Origin: Pectinophora gossypiella
Lineage: Eukaryota; Arthropoda; Insecta; Lepidoptera; Gelechiidae
Length of the DNA: 64,000 nt
Reading direction: 5' to 3'
Assembly (NCBI RefSeq): GCF_024362695.1
Contig: NC_065407.1
Span: forward strand, 17,422,001 to 17,486,000
Below the pieces are notes generated by a model. That model saw only the letters and a program-made list of their open reading frames with translations, was not told the DNA's origin and did no database searches. Position 1 is the stretch's first letter. Each line of letters opens with the position of its first letter. Position numbers and translations under genes: made by a program. Positions 19,838 through 30,415 of this stretch are shown here, piece by piece.

Positions 19838-20023
19838 CTGATCACCTGATTGTCTAAAAAGTAACATGATCCGTGCTTCGGAAGGCAAGTTAAGCCGTTG
19901 GTCCCGGTTACTACTTACATGAGCCATGTCAGGGGCCTTTGGTGGCTCAGTAGTAACCCTGACATCAGGGTTGATGAGGTTGGTACTCCACCTGACAACC
20001 CACAAGATAGAAGAAGAGAAGAA
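19838..20023 (+). mobile_element. SINE-1, 5'-truncated
   Basis: Starts at CTGATCACCTGATTGTC and includes the core (GTGCTTCGGAAGGCAAG) and the full tail to GATAGAAGAAGAGAAGAA. The direct repeat of the TTACTACTTAC part is deleted. Confidence 0.9.
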
Positions 20024-20194
20024 TACATTTGCTCGTTAGATTGTGGTCACACGGAATGCATAAAAAACGTTTTTAAACCGTTACACATGTCGATAGTCTC
20101 CAATATAATAATAATATCATCTCTATTCTTCGAACACTCGGCAGTTCCTTACACAGTGGATTTCTTTTTAATACCACACATTTAAACTCTTACG

Positions 20195-20260
20195 CGGCGA
20201 CGGGCGCCGCGGAGCAACTTCAACATATCTCGTTCGACCCACTTCGGTGACGTCATTCTT
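20195..20260. promoter_or_regulatory. GC-rich patch with CRE-like site
   Basis: CGCGGCGACGGGCGCCGCGG near 20198 and a TGACGTCA palindrome at 20248-20255. Such a patch could be regulatory, but no transcript start is shown. Confidence 0.2.
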
Positions 20261-20298
20261 ACTTTGTGAAATAACTAAATTTTGAGTCTAATACTACG

Positions 20299-20612
20299 GC
20301 CTCTGTGGTTCAGTGGTTGAGCGTTAGACTCACGATCCGGAGGCCCCGGGTTCGAATCCCGGTGGGGACATATCACAAAAATCACTTTGTGATCCCTAGT
20401 TTGGTTAGTACATTACAGGCTGATCACCTGATTGTCCAAAAATTAAGATGATCCGTGCTTCGGAAGGCACGTTAAGCCGTTGGTCCCGGTTACTACTTAC
20501 TGATGTTAGTAAGTAGTCGTTACATGAGCCATGTTAGGGGCCTTTGGCGGCAACACCAGGGTTGATGAGGTTGGTAATTCACCTCATAACCCACACGAAA
20601 GAACAAGAAGAA
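20299..20612 (+). mobile_element. SINE-1, near full length
   Basis: tRNA-like head with A-box GTGGTTCAGTGGTTGAGCG and B-box GGTTCGAATCC, followed by CACTTTGTGATCCCTAG, the core GTGCTTCGGAAGGCACG, GGGGCCTTTGGCGG and the AGAACAAGAAGAA end. A ~20-base deletion removes CTCAATAGTAACCCTGA from the tail. Head is D-arm/T-arm like but is not a working tRNA gene. Confidence 0.92.
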
Positions 20613-20845
20613 TACCTTTCCAACAATTAACGATAGCCAAAGAAGGAAAACTATGAAGTTTACTGCAAAAAAAAGAATGGAAAGTTGGTAGCACGTAAAA
20701 ACAGGCGGCACGGTTTGCGGGTAGGGGAGAAACAATAAACTGTCATAAATCAAGCAGTTTAATATACATGTACCCACATCTTCGTACAAGTTTCCTTGTA
20801 GTCGGTACATTTGTTTACAAGCCCGTGTATAGTCTTGTTAGTTTT

Positions 20846-20902
20846 GAATAACATGGCATAGCATCATGCCTGTATCCTCGAAGGGGTGAGCAGAGGTAGA
20901 TC
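20846..20902 (-). mobile_element. LINE-J 3' end, short
   Basis: GCATAGCATCATGCCTGTAT, CGAAGGGGTGAGCAGAGG: reverse of the LINE-J terminal region. Confidence 0.6.
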
Positions 20903-21035
20903 TCTAGGACTCTCTAAGGGAACTGTTTAAAGAAATAAATATACTGACGGTCGCAAGTGAATTATAATTATGAAAACATTATATATGTACGTAAAAATGT
21001 ATCCCTCCATCCGAGAAAGTGTAAAAAATAAAATT

Positions 21036-21178
21036 GATATTTAAAATTCTAGATTTAGAAAATTAAAATAATGTTTTTTTTGGGTAATATATACGTTTTT
21101 ACAATAAAATACCAGGTATTATATTACGTAATATTTTGAATTTGTCAGAAAATAAATGTAAAGCTTATGTGAAGCTTA
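21036..21178. repeat. Repeat-E
   Basis: AATTCTAGATTTAGAAAATT, AAATACCAGGTATTATATTA and TTTGTCAGAAAATAAATG recur at 40103-40231. Confidence 0.6.
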
Positions 21179-21289
21179 ATTTACGTAAAACAGCTTATTA
21201 TAAGATTATAATTACCTAAATGATAAAAATGTCTGGTTTTAAATTCTCTGGTAAAAACTCTAGTTATTCAATAACTTGTAATGGTTATG

Positions 21290-21345
21290 AGTTCCAGATT
21301 TTACCCAACTGCAGTAAAGCAAAAAGGAGGGTTATAGGTTTTGAG
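21290..21345 (+). mobile_element. LINE-S end fragment
   Basis: TTTTACCCAACTGCAGTAAA then AAGGAGGGTTATAGGTTTTG; compare 29256 and 45228. Confidence 0.5.
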
Positions 21346-21456
21346 TCTTGCCTTGCACACTTGACCATCGATCAAATTGTGAGGAGAATCTACAAAAGGG
21401 CAAGTTTATAAACCAGACACCATAATAGGTGCAAAATTAGCGCCACATTTGGTAAA

Positions 21457-21784
21457 TACATAAACGGCCTATATACGTCCCACTGCTGCGCACAGGCCTC
21501 CCCTCAATCAACCGGAGGGGGTACGGAGCATACTCCACCACGCTGCTCCAATGCGGATTGGTGGAGGTGTTTTTATGGCTAATAGCCGGGACCAACAGCT
21601 TAACGTGCCCTCCGAAGCACGGAATCATCTTACTTTTTCGGACAATCAGGTGATTCAAGCCTGAAAATCCTTACCAAACAAAGGATAGTCTCACAAAGTG
21701 ATTTCGACAATGTCCCCATCGGGAATCGAACCCGGACCTCCAGATCGTGAGCCTAACGCTCTAACCACTAGACCACGGAGGCAG
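21457..21784 (-). mobile_element. SINE-2, full length, 9-bp TSD
   Basis: 328 bp between exact TTTGGTAAA copies (21448-21456, 21785-21793). The minus strand reads: head with B-box GGTTCGATTCCC, CACTTTGTGAGACTATCC, ATCACCTGATTGTCCG, core GTGCTTCGGAGGGCACG, then the CTCCACCAATCCGC tail ending in the CAGCAGTGGGACG motif (here GCGCAGCAGTGGGACG). Confidence 0.93.
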
Positions 21785-22013
21785 TTTGGTAAAAGCTAGA
21801 CACGTCCCCTTGAGGAAAACCACGCCGTCACACGTCCTTTAGCCATAGTTAAGACTTTTTAACTTTCCCTAACACGATTACGTGTTTATTTTTTCTAGAG
21901 GTTTCTCCAGATTTTAAACCTCTCTTATAAGCCGAGACGTCCTATGTTGGAGCTAAGACGTCACCTCAACAACCCTCTAGAAACACTAGACATTACGCAA
22001 AATATGCACTTTT

Positions 22014-22312
22014 TTGTACAAATACAGAGCTGAGGTTGATGGTAGGGCTGGCAGAGGAAGACCTAGAAGGATGTATACTATGTATAGTGACCAAATTGGA
22101 GATGTCCTAAGAAAAGGTTTGGTACGATCTACTCCGAACCGGCGTGCGTGTATGAAACGATTGATTAATGTGGAGGAAGCAAGAGAAGTGTGTCAGGATC
22201 GAAGCAAATGGAATTCCATAGTCTCTGCTAGGATGGCAACTACTGGTCAGCAAAAAATATAATATCGATCGCCACCGACTCGCAATGAAATAGGTGTGAG
22301 TTTATGTATGTA
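22014..22312 (+). pseudogene. LINE-M 3' end, best coding remnant
   Basis: Open for ~80 codons: GRAGRGRPRRMYTMYSDQIG, DVLRKGLVRSTPNRRACMKR, LINVEEAREVCQDRSKWN. This is a LINE RT C-terminal tail. A short foreign piece (GGTCAGCAAAAAATATAATA to CGCCACCGACTCGC, 22240-22282) replaces the usual CTTACCCC end; a similar piece sits beside the LINE remnant at 18900-18960. Confidence 0.85.
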
Positions 22313-22586
22313 TTACTTTTTAATAAAAGCTACTTAATTGGGAGATGATAATGACAGTACAGAGCTAAAATTTACACACTTGGAACTACACGAACCTAAC
22401 AAAATTATTTGTATTAATAGTCATTCATACCAATAAGATTTTTTGACGATGAAGAATCTTATTGTGACTAATGAGTACCTAATAGAGGGGCCAGCTAAAA
22501 AGTAAGCAAAGTTAATGAACTAAGCCAATGAATAATTAAATACTCTTTTTTTTTTCACTTCCATTTACACTTTCAATGTTATTAAG

Positions 22587-22761
22587 GAAGGAAAACATCG
22601 TGAGGAAACACAAATTCTCGAGAAATGCATTTCGCAGGTATGTGACCTAATCCGTATTGGGCTGGTTTGACCTTCGCGAGTTTGAAGGTTAGACAGGCAG
22701 TTGCTTCAGTGAAAAATCGGACCTGTCAAATCTTCAAGTCAGGTAAGCAGACCCTGTGAAA
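22587..22761 (+). mobile_element. SINE-5 body
   Basis: GGAAAACATCGTGAGGAAAC, GGTATGTGACCTAATCCG, GACAGGCAGTTGCTTCAG, TCAAATCTTCAAGTCAGG. Head missing. Confidence 0.88.
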
Positions 22762-23757
22762 ATTAACAGAATAGTAATAGTGAGATATTATGGAACACGA
22801 CGTTCGTGCCTCACCCAGCAGGGTCCACATAATACCAAAGGTCGTGATTCACGCCGAGACTTGAGCTGAGTGAGGCCATTTTATCTCAGGCCGTCCACCA
22901 CCACCTTATGACCATTCTAGTGAACATTCTCTATGCTTTTTGTAATTGTTTAGTGAAAAATTTTAAGTTATTGTCTTGTCTTTGTGTGTGGCGTCCTTTT
23001 ATAATAAACAATTTCTATTTTATTCCACTTCCAATCCGATTAAGAAAATCAACAAAATACCTACTTCAAAAGAAAAGGAAACTTTAGGATCAGCATTGTT
23101 TAATACTGATTCATTAGACCTGCTATGCCTTTCAAATGCGTCCTCAATCCGGACTCAAGATCAATTGCCATCTACCACATAAGTCCGTGAAACAGAAAAA
23201 ATCAGCGAATCGGTTCGACACCCCATTTCCAAGCCCATACAATATTCAAGGGATCGCATTATGCAATGGGACCGTAAGTCGCAAAATCAATATAGCTTTT
23301 GTACTACGAAAGATTTCCTTAGCGCCTCGTCATAAATATTTAACGAGACATAGAGTTTTGTTGGTAAGTCGGAAAAAACAAATATTCCGCGATATGTATT
23401 ACGATGCTCTATCGTTACAGGATTATATGCCTCAATAGGCTTTGCTAGTTCTTATTCAAATAATGTGGGATGAAACGTGAATGTTGTTTTGTCAGTCATT
23501 CTTGACTACTGTTTGAAATCTAGGATTGCTTTATGTGTTTGTGAATGACCCACAATCTCACCTGCCGGCAAGTAACGAAATACGGATACATAGTGACATA
23601 TATTGTCACTTTACTATTTGAGGCACTTTATATTTATTGTCTTTATTATTAGAAATTGTTATTTTGAAAATAGAACCAGTAGACAACGGTAAAGGCTGAA
23701 AACTGACGTGTTCGGATACACGCATAGTATGTATAGTAAGTACACCTCACGAAGCTT
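22762..23757. other. Unassigned stretch
   Basis: 22790-22910 is less AT-rich and may be an unclassified repeat. The 23136-23438 open frame has no family features and no splice context; I treat it as chance. Confidence 0.4.
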
Positions 23758-23882
23758 CGCTTACATAACATAACAAATACTTTATTGCACAAAAAAACAA
23801 AATACAAAACAAAAGAGAAATATAACGAGAACAATAGGCGGCCTTATTGCTAAATAGCAATCTTTTCCAGGAAACCTTCTAA
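23758..23882 (-). mobile_element. LINE-N 3' end
   Basis: Reverse of GGTTTCCTGGAAAAGATTGC, AATAAGGCCGCCTATTG and GCAATAAAGTATTTGTTATG. Confidence 0.88.
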
Positions 23883-24135
23883 ACTTCTGGCTAATTCTAT
23901 GTCCAAGAAAAATAGTATCCCTAAAGTAAACATGAAAACGAGTAATTCTAAATTAAAAAAAAATCGACTCAATATGAAGCCAGAAAGTGAGGCTTTTTTA
24001 TTATTATACGTACAATGAAATATAAAAATTATCAAAAAGTTGATCGTTAGTAGTGAATTGTACTGTACAAAGCCGCAGCTTCAGGTTTTGTAGTGAATAC
24101 GTCTAATGTGCATAATTCTTTTAAACACATAAGTC

Positions 24136-24440
24136 TCAAGTTTTAATCCCTGCCATAGATTAAAGAACAATACCACGTACAGAACGGTTACTCTATTCAT
24201 ATCAGCACAGAGGGTCCATATATGGTACTATAATATTTATAATAACTGTTTACCATATGGTGTGCAATAAATACTTTGACTTTGAGCTCACCTCTGGGAA
24301 TTACTAATTTTAAATGACTGTAAACTGCGAATTATTAAGGAGCAGCGCGGGGTCTGTCTCGCTCGCACTTACGCACTTGGCGGTACACGACAAGAATGAG
24401 ATTTTTGTACGGAGTATCCGGGGTGTGTGCCTGCACTATT
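24136..24440. repeat. Repeat-U, split copy
   Basis: The left piece (24150-24190) has CCACGTACAGAACGGTTACT; the right piece (24335-24430) has TCTGTCTCGCTCGCACTTAC and GAGATTTTTGTACGGAGT. Between them, 24230-24290 reads as a LINE-type tail (GTGCAATAAATACTTTGAC). This looks like a small insertion into Repeat-U. Confidence 0.5.
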
Positions 24441-25159
24441 CTATATTTGAGGAACTCAACACCAAAGGATACAATATTCCATCATTTCGCAAGAAGCGAT
24501 AAGCTTGTTCAGTCATTATGTAGACATGAAAGAAAAGGAAATCCATCTTGGATTTTCCTGAATTTTATCCTTGTAGAAATGTAATTTGGATCATTTTGAC
24601 ATTAGAGTGAAGATTCTATTTTACTAGATAAACATAATGGTAGTAATAATGTATATGTTTAACCGAACTATATTTTAGAGTCCAGAGTAGATAAAACCAC
24701 TTCGTTTAATATTTCCTCTAGTAATTGGAGATTTTACCTTCAATAGGGAAGAAAAATCTACCTTGATTAAATACATAGCTTTTTATATTTATAAAATCTA
24801 GATACTTAGGCAAGTACCTAATGTTTCTCTATCTACAGCGTGATCAAGAAACCCCCAAAAAATTAAATCCTCAAACGCATTTTCCTTATAGGGAAACAAA
24901 TTTGCGTTACATTCTCAAAGTTGAGCGAGTTATTTTTAAATCGTAAACACCTAACTTCGTTCCCAGTATTCGGAATTTGTCGCAAAAAATATTCACAAGC
25001 ACGAATAACAAAAACTTGGTACTGAATCCCGCGGGACACCACGCGACCACAGAGTAAGTGCGAACAGTTAGCGAACACTGAAACTGAAATACAGGACCAC
25101 AAATGCCTTTATGGGTATAGCAATAATGTAACCAGATGAATCATGTAAAGTATTCAGCA
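24441..25159. other. Unassigned AT-rich stretch
   Basis: No supported feature. Confidence 0.5.
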
Positions 25160-25272
25160 TATCAGAAATCAGAATCCTATATTCAATAATTATCACGGAT
25201 AGACTTGTTGAGAGTCGTAACTGAGAAAAAGAAATGACAAGAAACTGCAACAGCAACACATCTTATAAATCA
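25160..25272 (-). mobile_element. LINE-X 3' end, shorter copy
   Basis: CAGAAATCAGAATCCTATAT at left, AGAAATGACAAGAAACTGCA and ACAGCAACACATCTTATAAA at right, parallel to 15716. Confidence 0.65.
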
Positions 25273-25870
25273 ATGTAAACATTAAGATAAGACGATAAGA
25301 TGGGGTCTTAGCCAAGTTCTAAACGAAAAACGTCAGTGTAATCGAATATTACGCACAAGATGATATTTGAGTAAGTAATATGTGACTATTATGAAGAATA
25401 TATCTAGAGACGAATTCATCAAATGTTACCAGAAAGATTCTTTTTAAGAACAATGATGAGCTGTAGGGGAACAGGTGATCTGTCCATCACCCATATAGTC
25501 TATCATGTTAGAAAAGCTACAATGGCTCAATGTCGGTTTTAACGATATTATGCTTATGCACAAGTATTTGTTCCTGCTGCTCTTTAGATGGTCGCAATTC
25601 AGCCGACAATCAACATTTACAAATATGAGCATAGATTCAATGGTGAACTGGCAGCCAACAAAAATAACGATATGCTCGTATTCTTTTTAACACATTGAAC
25701 AATTATATCAGTGAGGGGCACATCATCTGTCGTCATACGGTCCACGATTATTTATCTTAGGATTCTTATCAGCAGTAGCTTTTGCTTGGTTAAGGAATTA
25801 CGGGCATGATTTGATAAATAAATCAATGTAGAAATATATCTTCACAATTCTGGACGTAGCGAGTCCGTTT
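25273..25870. other. Unassigned AT-rich stretch
   Basis: No supported feature. Confidence 0.5.
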
Positions 25871-26090
25871 TGCTTTTAGTATTTCAAGAAAGTGATTCTG
25901 GGTTCTCTGCTCCCTCTGGCCTGGCTGGCACGCACGTGCTCCGCCGGCGCGTCCTCAGGCCCTGGACGGGTTCGATCCGCTCCCCTGACAGCGCACCATA
26001 AATTCCTGTCCTGCCTCCGATCTGAGTGAGCGCTGCGTCTGATTTCCCCAGCGGCGTCAGGCAAGTTTTTAAATTGCCTCATTTATTACC
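25871..26090 (-). other. GC-rich island, possible decayed exon or transposon piece
   Basis: A sharp GC-rich block inside AT-rich DNA (CGTGCTCCGCCGGCGCG). The minus strand is open for 68 codons, rich in R, A, D and P, with no recognisable domain. No splice-site pair stands out. It could equally be a GC-rich repeat. Confidence 0.25.
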
Positions 26091-26289
26091 GATTGACCTT
26101 GAGCCATATTTTCTGTAGCATTGAACTTGGGTTACTATCTGGTGAACGACGTAAACGAGTTTTTGGATGATTACGATAAAGAAAAAAAGAAAGAAAGGAA
26201 ATAAGGACGAAGGTGAACGATTTGAAAAAGGAGATTTTATATTCATTAATATTGAAATTCAAAATAATTATGTTTACTGTACTTACCCA

Positions 26290-26336
26290 AAGGTTTCCAG
26301 GAAGAAATTGCTACATAAACAATAAGGCTGCCAGGT
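26290..26336 (+). mobile_element. LINE-N fragment
   Basis: GGTTTCCAGGAAGAAATTGC and AACAATAAGGCTGCCAGG, the start of the LINE-N 3' region, cut by SINE-4. Confidence 0.7.
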
Positions 26337-26349
26337 GTACCTTTCAGTA

Positions 26350-26704
26350 CTTGTTGTGGACACTATATCCCAATGGGGTAGTCAGAGGTACATCTATCGC
26401 AAGATTAACTAAATTCCCACACTTCACCGAGCTTTCTGTTAGATCCACGTGATAGGTTACCGTATCGCCATCTATAATGGTCGAGCCAAATGTGTTAGTA
26501 AAAACTCCACTTAAGATTAAGAAAGACTTAACTCACTTAGACTTACTTTTTTTAGCTTTAAGCGATGAGTCCGCCATATTCCATATACCTAGTTTAGAGT
26601 TTTTTGTAAAGATTAACAATCATTGCTGCAAGTCCGTTACCAGGGTTCAACCAGCGTTTCCCGTTTGAGAAGCGAGCCAGTATACCACAGGACTATGGTG
26701 ACTC
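26350..26704 (-). mobile_element. SINE-4 with internal insertion
   Basis: The reverse tail and body (ATATCCCAATGGGGTAGTCA, CACCGAGCTTTCTGTTAGAT, CGTGATAGG) run to ~26535. The reverse tRNA-like head (CCCGTTTGAGAAGCGAGCCA, GGACTATGG) is at 26630-26704. About 95 unrelated bases lie between. Confidence 0.8.
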
Positions 26705-26740
26705 AGTAACAACAAAAATATATTATATAGCTACCTATAT

Positions 26741-26969
26741 ACAGGATGTTAGTGACATCGTAACGAATACTGAGGGAGATGTTTCAGACCATGATTCTGA
26801 GTTGATATCAAGTGGAATTTTCCGTCGCAAAATTCATGATTTTTTTTAGTTTTTTAAAATTATTTTCAATTCTATACTTTTGCGATGAAAAATTCCACTT
26901 CATATCATCTCAGAATCATGGTCTCAATCATCCCTCAAAGTTTTCGTTACGACGTCACTAACACCCTGT
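26741..26969. mobile_element. MITE-5 (229 bp, long palindromic arms)
   Basis: ACAGGATGTTAGTGACATCG at left; ACAGGGTGTTAGTGACGTCG reading inward from right. The arms stay similar for ~90 bases (ACCATGATTCTGAG, AAGTGGAATTTT). TA sits at both edges, so TIRs may start at CAGGRTG with a TA duplication. The DNA can fold as one long hairpin. Confidence 0.88.
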
Positions 26970-27454
26970 ATGTATAATAACAAAACACTTCCTTAAAATC
27001 GCAAAACAAACCAAAATTAATCTCATTTAAGCGTTCAGCAATTCCGTGTGTTGATGCAATTCAATCTTTGTAAGTAAAACTAAGCGGGTAGTTTGCATTG
27101 CCAAAAGTTGATCCCGACTGGCGTTTTCAACTTTCTAATGAAGTTGAACAACTTGAAGTTAACATTTAGAGATGCTGATTAACACTGAGTGGATGCTGTT
27201 ACTCAAATATTATTTATCTAGTGTTGGCTTTAGAGTCAAGTGATAACATGCGAGTACTGTTTGGTTTGCTCGCTTGTATTTGTCGTGGAGTTAGTGTTTG
27301 GGGTTTATTTTCAAGGTGTCATGTGGTTAAATTGTATTTGAGGAGATAGTAGAAAATCATTTCAGCTCCAAGAGTTCAGCTCCAAGAGTGTAACTGCGAT
27401 GATCTTTAGTGCGAATGTCCATGTCTTATGTTATGTCAGTTATATTGCAATCGT
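26970..27454. other. Unassigned stretch
   Basis: No supported feature. Confidence 0.5.
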
Positions 27455-27520
27455 TAAATGAGCCATGTCAAGGGTTTATGGTGTCTTAATTGTAACCCTG
27501 GCACCAAGGTAATGAGGTCA
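27455..27520 (+). mobile_element. SINE-1 tail fragment
   Basis: CGTTAAATGAGCCATGTCAA, then TAATTGTAACCCTGGCACCA. Confidence 0.65.
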
Positions 27521-27555
27521 ATTATTGAATACACTTGAGAAGACAAAGATAATGT

Positions 27556-27662
27556 TAGATAGATAGTTAAATAAAATACTTTATTGATCAGAATGGACAC
27601 AAGATACAGACAGGCACAACATTACAGGCGGCCTTACTACTCATGCAGCAATTAAAACCTTT
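27556..27662 (-). mobile_element. LINE-N 3' end
   Basis: Begins with TAGATAGATAG simple repeat, then AAAATACTTTATTGATCAG and GGCGGCCTTACTACTCATGC; closest to 6691. Confidence 0.82.
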
Positions 27663-27804
27663 AAATACTTACAAGAAAAAAAATTACAAATATAATTTGT
27701 GCATCCTAATATATAGATAATTACAAAAACTACCTATCTGAAATACGAACATAAATATTGACATATATATTACTATTATATTTTTATATTTATAAATATA
27801 TCTA

Positions 27805-27951
27805 GCAGTCATGAGCAATATAATGTACCCACTTTTGGACTCTGTCGCACTAACATATTTGACATTTAGTGAGACTTACAGTTCAATTTGTCAAAAAAAG
27901 TTAATGTGACATGGCACCAAAGTGTATACATATTAATGCTCGTGACTGTAC
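27805..27951 (-). mobile_element. MITE-1 copy, inverted
   Basis: GCAGTCATGAGCAATATAAT to ATTAATGCTCGTGACTGTAC. Confidence 0.88.
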
Positions 27952-28039
27952 ATATAATATCACTATGGAAGGAAATGTTACGAAGTACGTTATGATGACA
28001 GATTACCAGCTCATTACCCCGTAATATATAGGAGAAAAT

Positions 28040-28215
28040 ATAATCGTTACACGATTTGTCATTTCACTCACATTCCTTGTACAAGACAGAGCGCGTAAAC
28101 AAGTCAATTTGTCACGACACGTCGTCGTTGTCGACGTCGATTCGACTGTCGTTCGTCGCTAAAACAACAATGGCGATAAAACCGACCGACATCCGGTTCC
28201 GGCGGCCTCACAAGA
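28040..28215 (+). other. CpG-rich patch, weak first-exon candidate
   Basis: CGTCGTCGTTGTCGACGTCG precedes an ATG in a fair context (AACAACAATGGCG, ~28170) opening MAIKPTDIRFRRPHKTNH. The frame continues to 28268. No homology is recognised and no donor site is strong. Given only as a place to look. Confidence 0.2.
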
Positions 28216-28289
28216 CGAACCATAGATCAACGTTTAACAAATACTTTGAGATGGGACAATTTAGGTGATTATTTAGAGAAGATAAGATG

Positions 28290-28468
28290 ATAAGATGATT
28301 CCGTGCTTCGGAGGGCACGTTAAGCCGTTAGTCCCGGCTATTAGCCGTAAAAACACGTCCACCAACCCGCATTGGAACAGCGTGGTTGAGTATGCTCCAT
28401 ACCCCCTCCGGTTGATTGAGGGGAGGCCTGTCCTCAGCAGTGAGACGTATAATATAGGCTGTTTGAGT
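28290..28468 (+). mobile_element. SINE-2, 5'-truncated
   Basis: From AGATGATTCCGTGCTTCGGA through CCGTAAAAACACGTCCACC to GGCCTGTCCTCAGCAGTGAG and TATAGGCTG. Confidence 0.9.
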
Positions 28469-28566
28469 ATGTACGTATGTTGAGAATTGTTCTGGGTTCT
28501 AACTTCTCTATCTTATAGGTTCTGACACGTTCCAATACAGGACTCATGTAGGAAAGAATATGGGGC

Positions 28567-28606
28567 TTACTCCACCATGCTGCTCGACTGTGGGTTCGTG
28601 GAGGTA
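28567..28606 (-). mobile_element. SINE-2-like fragment
   Basis: TACTCCACCATGCTGCTCGA and GGGTTCGTGGAGGT resemble the reverse SINE-2 tail centre. Confidence 0.5.
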
Positions 28607-28974
28607 TTTGAAGTAGTTGCAATGTAGTTTCATTGATTGAGAATCATTCAAAAATATTACTTTTATTTTTTATTTTACTGTTAGAATAGAATAGAAATAA
28701 TGTATTTTAGATATAAATAGGTACACAGTAGGAGTGAATATAATAATTAAACCTTATCTCTAAAAGGGGACGTCAGCTCAGCAATATGTTGTGACACTCC
28801 GACATTGATTTTCAGCTGTGCCCGAAAAATACTAAAAATAATTAAAATTTATATCTTAAAATTGATATTAAAATTAAAATCTTAGTTCAGGATTTTCCCA
28901 GTCCAATCAAAGTCAAGTAAATTTTTTTAAATGCTACAAAATCAGATCCAGATTTCACTACAAAAATTCTAACC

Positions 28975-29210
28975 GCTGCGATTGAATCGACTCGCCCCTC
29001 TGCAGCGGAGCGGTCACGTAGAGTCACGTGTACGTTAATATGTGATACGTGTGTCGGCTGCTTAATGCCTCCGTATGAAACGTGTTCAGTCGTACGACTT
29101 TATTCTCCTTTTGATTGTGACGACGTGCCGTTCTGTGACGTCATTGCGCTTGGCTTACCACCGTTGGTGCCGGTGATAGTGCAAAGAGTTGCTTGGCACT
29201 TTCTTGGAAG
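28975..29210 (+). promoter_or_regulatory. Candidate promoter-like patch
   Basis: Contains an E-box CACGTG (29025-29030), an arthropod initiator-type TCAGT (29086-29090) and a full CRE TGACGTCA (29136-29143) in a less AT-rich segment. No coding exon follows that I can recognise, so function is unproven and the strand is a guess. Confidence 0.22.
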
Positions 29211-29255
29211 GAGCTAATTTCTTATTCTTTTATTTTTAGATTGTAATTTTTCTCA

Positions 29256-29330
29256 TTTTTACCCGACCACGACGAAGTAAAAGGAGGGTTATGTGTTTGA
29301 CTATGTATGTATGGTATTTGTGTCGATGGA
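29256..29330 (+). mobile_element. LINE-S end fragment
   Basis: TTTTTACCCGACCACGACG, AAAAGGAGGGTTATGTGTTT then TATGTATGTATGG. Confidence 0.6.
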
Positions 29331-30086
29331 ATCATATTCTAAGGAACTTTACTTGTCTTTATGGTGAGTGAATTCATCCGAGATGATTTTACCAATTCCC
29401 CAGACTAAGTAGCTTAGATTAAGTAGCGCTTTTTTTACTGAAAAGATCACTAAAGTAAGATTCAAAGATTGCCTACAGTGGTGTTGACACAAGATTTTGG
29501 TGTTTTCTCTTTATTCTTTGTTCCATTTTTTTATGATATTTTTTGAACGAAAGAAAGATTTGTTTTTAACCGGAGCAAAGTTTTTGTATATTCGTAAATA
29601 GCTTTTGCCCACATTACAATAAAATAAATAGTACCTATTCAATTTAGCAATATTTATTTCAAAAAGAACAATAACAATCGATGTTGCCGCCACTTACACC
29701 GATATAGTGACATACAAAACCAGCAAATAGAGACATTATCGAAGAATATAAAAGAAATAAAAAGCTGCAATGCCATCACTATGACAGGCCGTGATTTATT
29801 GCATGATGATAACACTACTGCTATCGTAGCGTCCATCTTTGATGTGACGCCATATTTAAATGCGGTCCTTCGAGCCGGATAGACGCTTAAATGTGATTTA
29901 CGGAATGTTGGTAGTATTTTTGGACGGAAAATATTCAGGAAATAGAACTTTGGCTGATAAGGTTCTGTTACTTAGAAGTATGTGCAATAATAGAAAAAGA
30001 AAGAAAAAGACATCACAGCTACAATACAATAACATCAAAAATATGTAAATAAATTCTATTGAGCACACGACGTTTTGACGAATTGA
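29331..30086. other. Unassigned AT-rich stretch
   Basis: No supported feature. Confidence 0.5.
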
Positions 30087-30415
30087 CGACCTCCGTGGCC
30101 CAGTGGTTGAGCGTTGGGCTCACGATCCGGAGGTCCCGGGCTCGATTCCCGGTGGGGACATATCACAAAAATTACTTTGTGGTCCCTAGTTTGGTTAGGA
30201 CATTACTGGCTGATCACCAGATTGTCCGAAAATAAGATGATCCGTGCTTCGGAAGGCACGTTAAGCCGTTGGTCCCGGTTACTACTTACTGATGTAAGTA
30301 AGTAGTCGTTACATGAGCCATGTCAGGGGCCTTTGGCGGCTCAATAGTAACCCTGACACCAGGGTTGATGAGGTTGGTACTCTACCTCACAACCCACACG
30401 ATAGAAGAAGAAAAA
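30087..30415 (+). mobile_element. SINE-1, full length
   Basis: The best all-round copy. Head CTCCGTGGCCCAGTGGTTGA (A-box) and GGCTCGATTCCCGG (B-box), body CTTTGTGGTCCCTAGTTTGG, core GTGCTTCGGAAGGCACG, GGTTACTACTTACTGATG, tail GGGGCCTTTGGCGGCTCAAT to CGATAGAAGAAGAAAAA. It lies directly against a LINE-J remnant. Confidence 0.95.

Noticed and set aside
20299..20372. tRNA gene candidates at SINE heads (also 30087, 31663, 45361, 63098)
   Set aside because: A- and B-boxes are present, but the acceptor stem does not close and the sequence continues into SINE bodies repeated across the window. These are SINE promoters, not tRNA genes.
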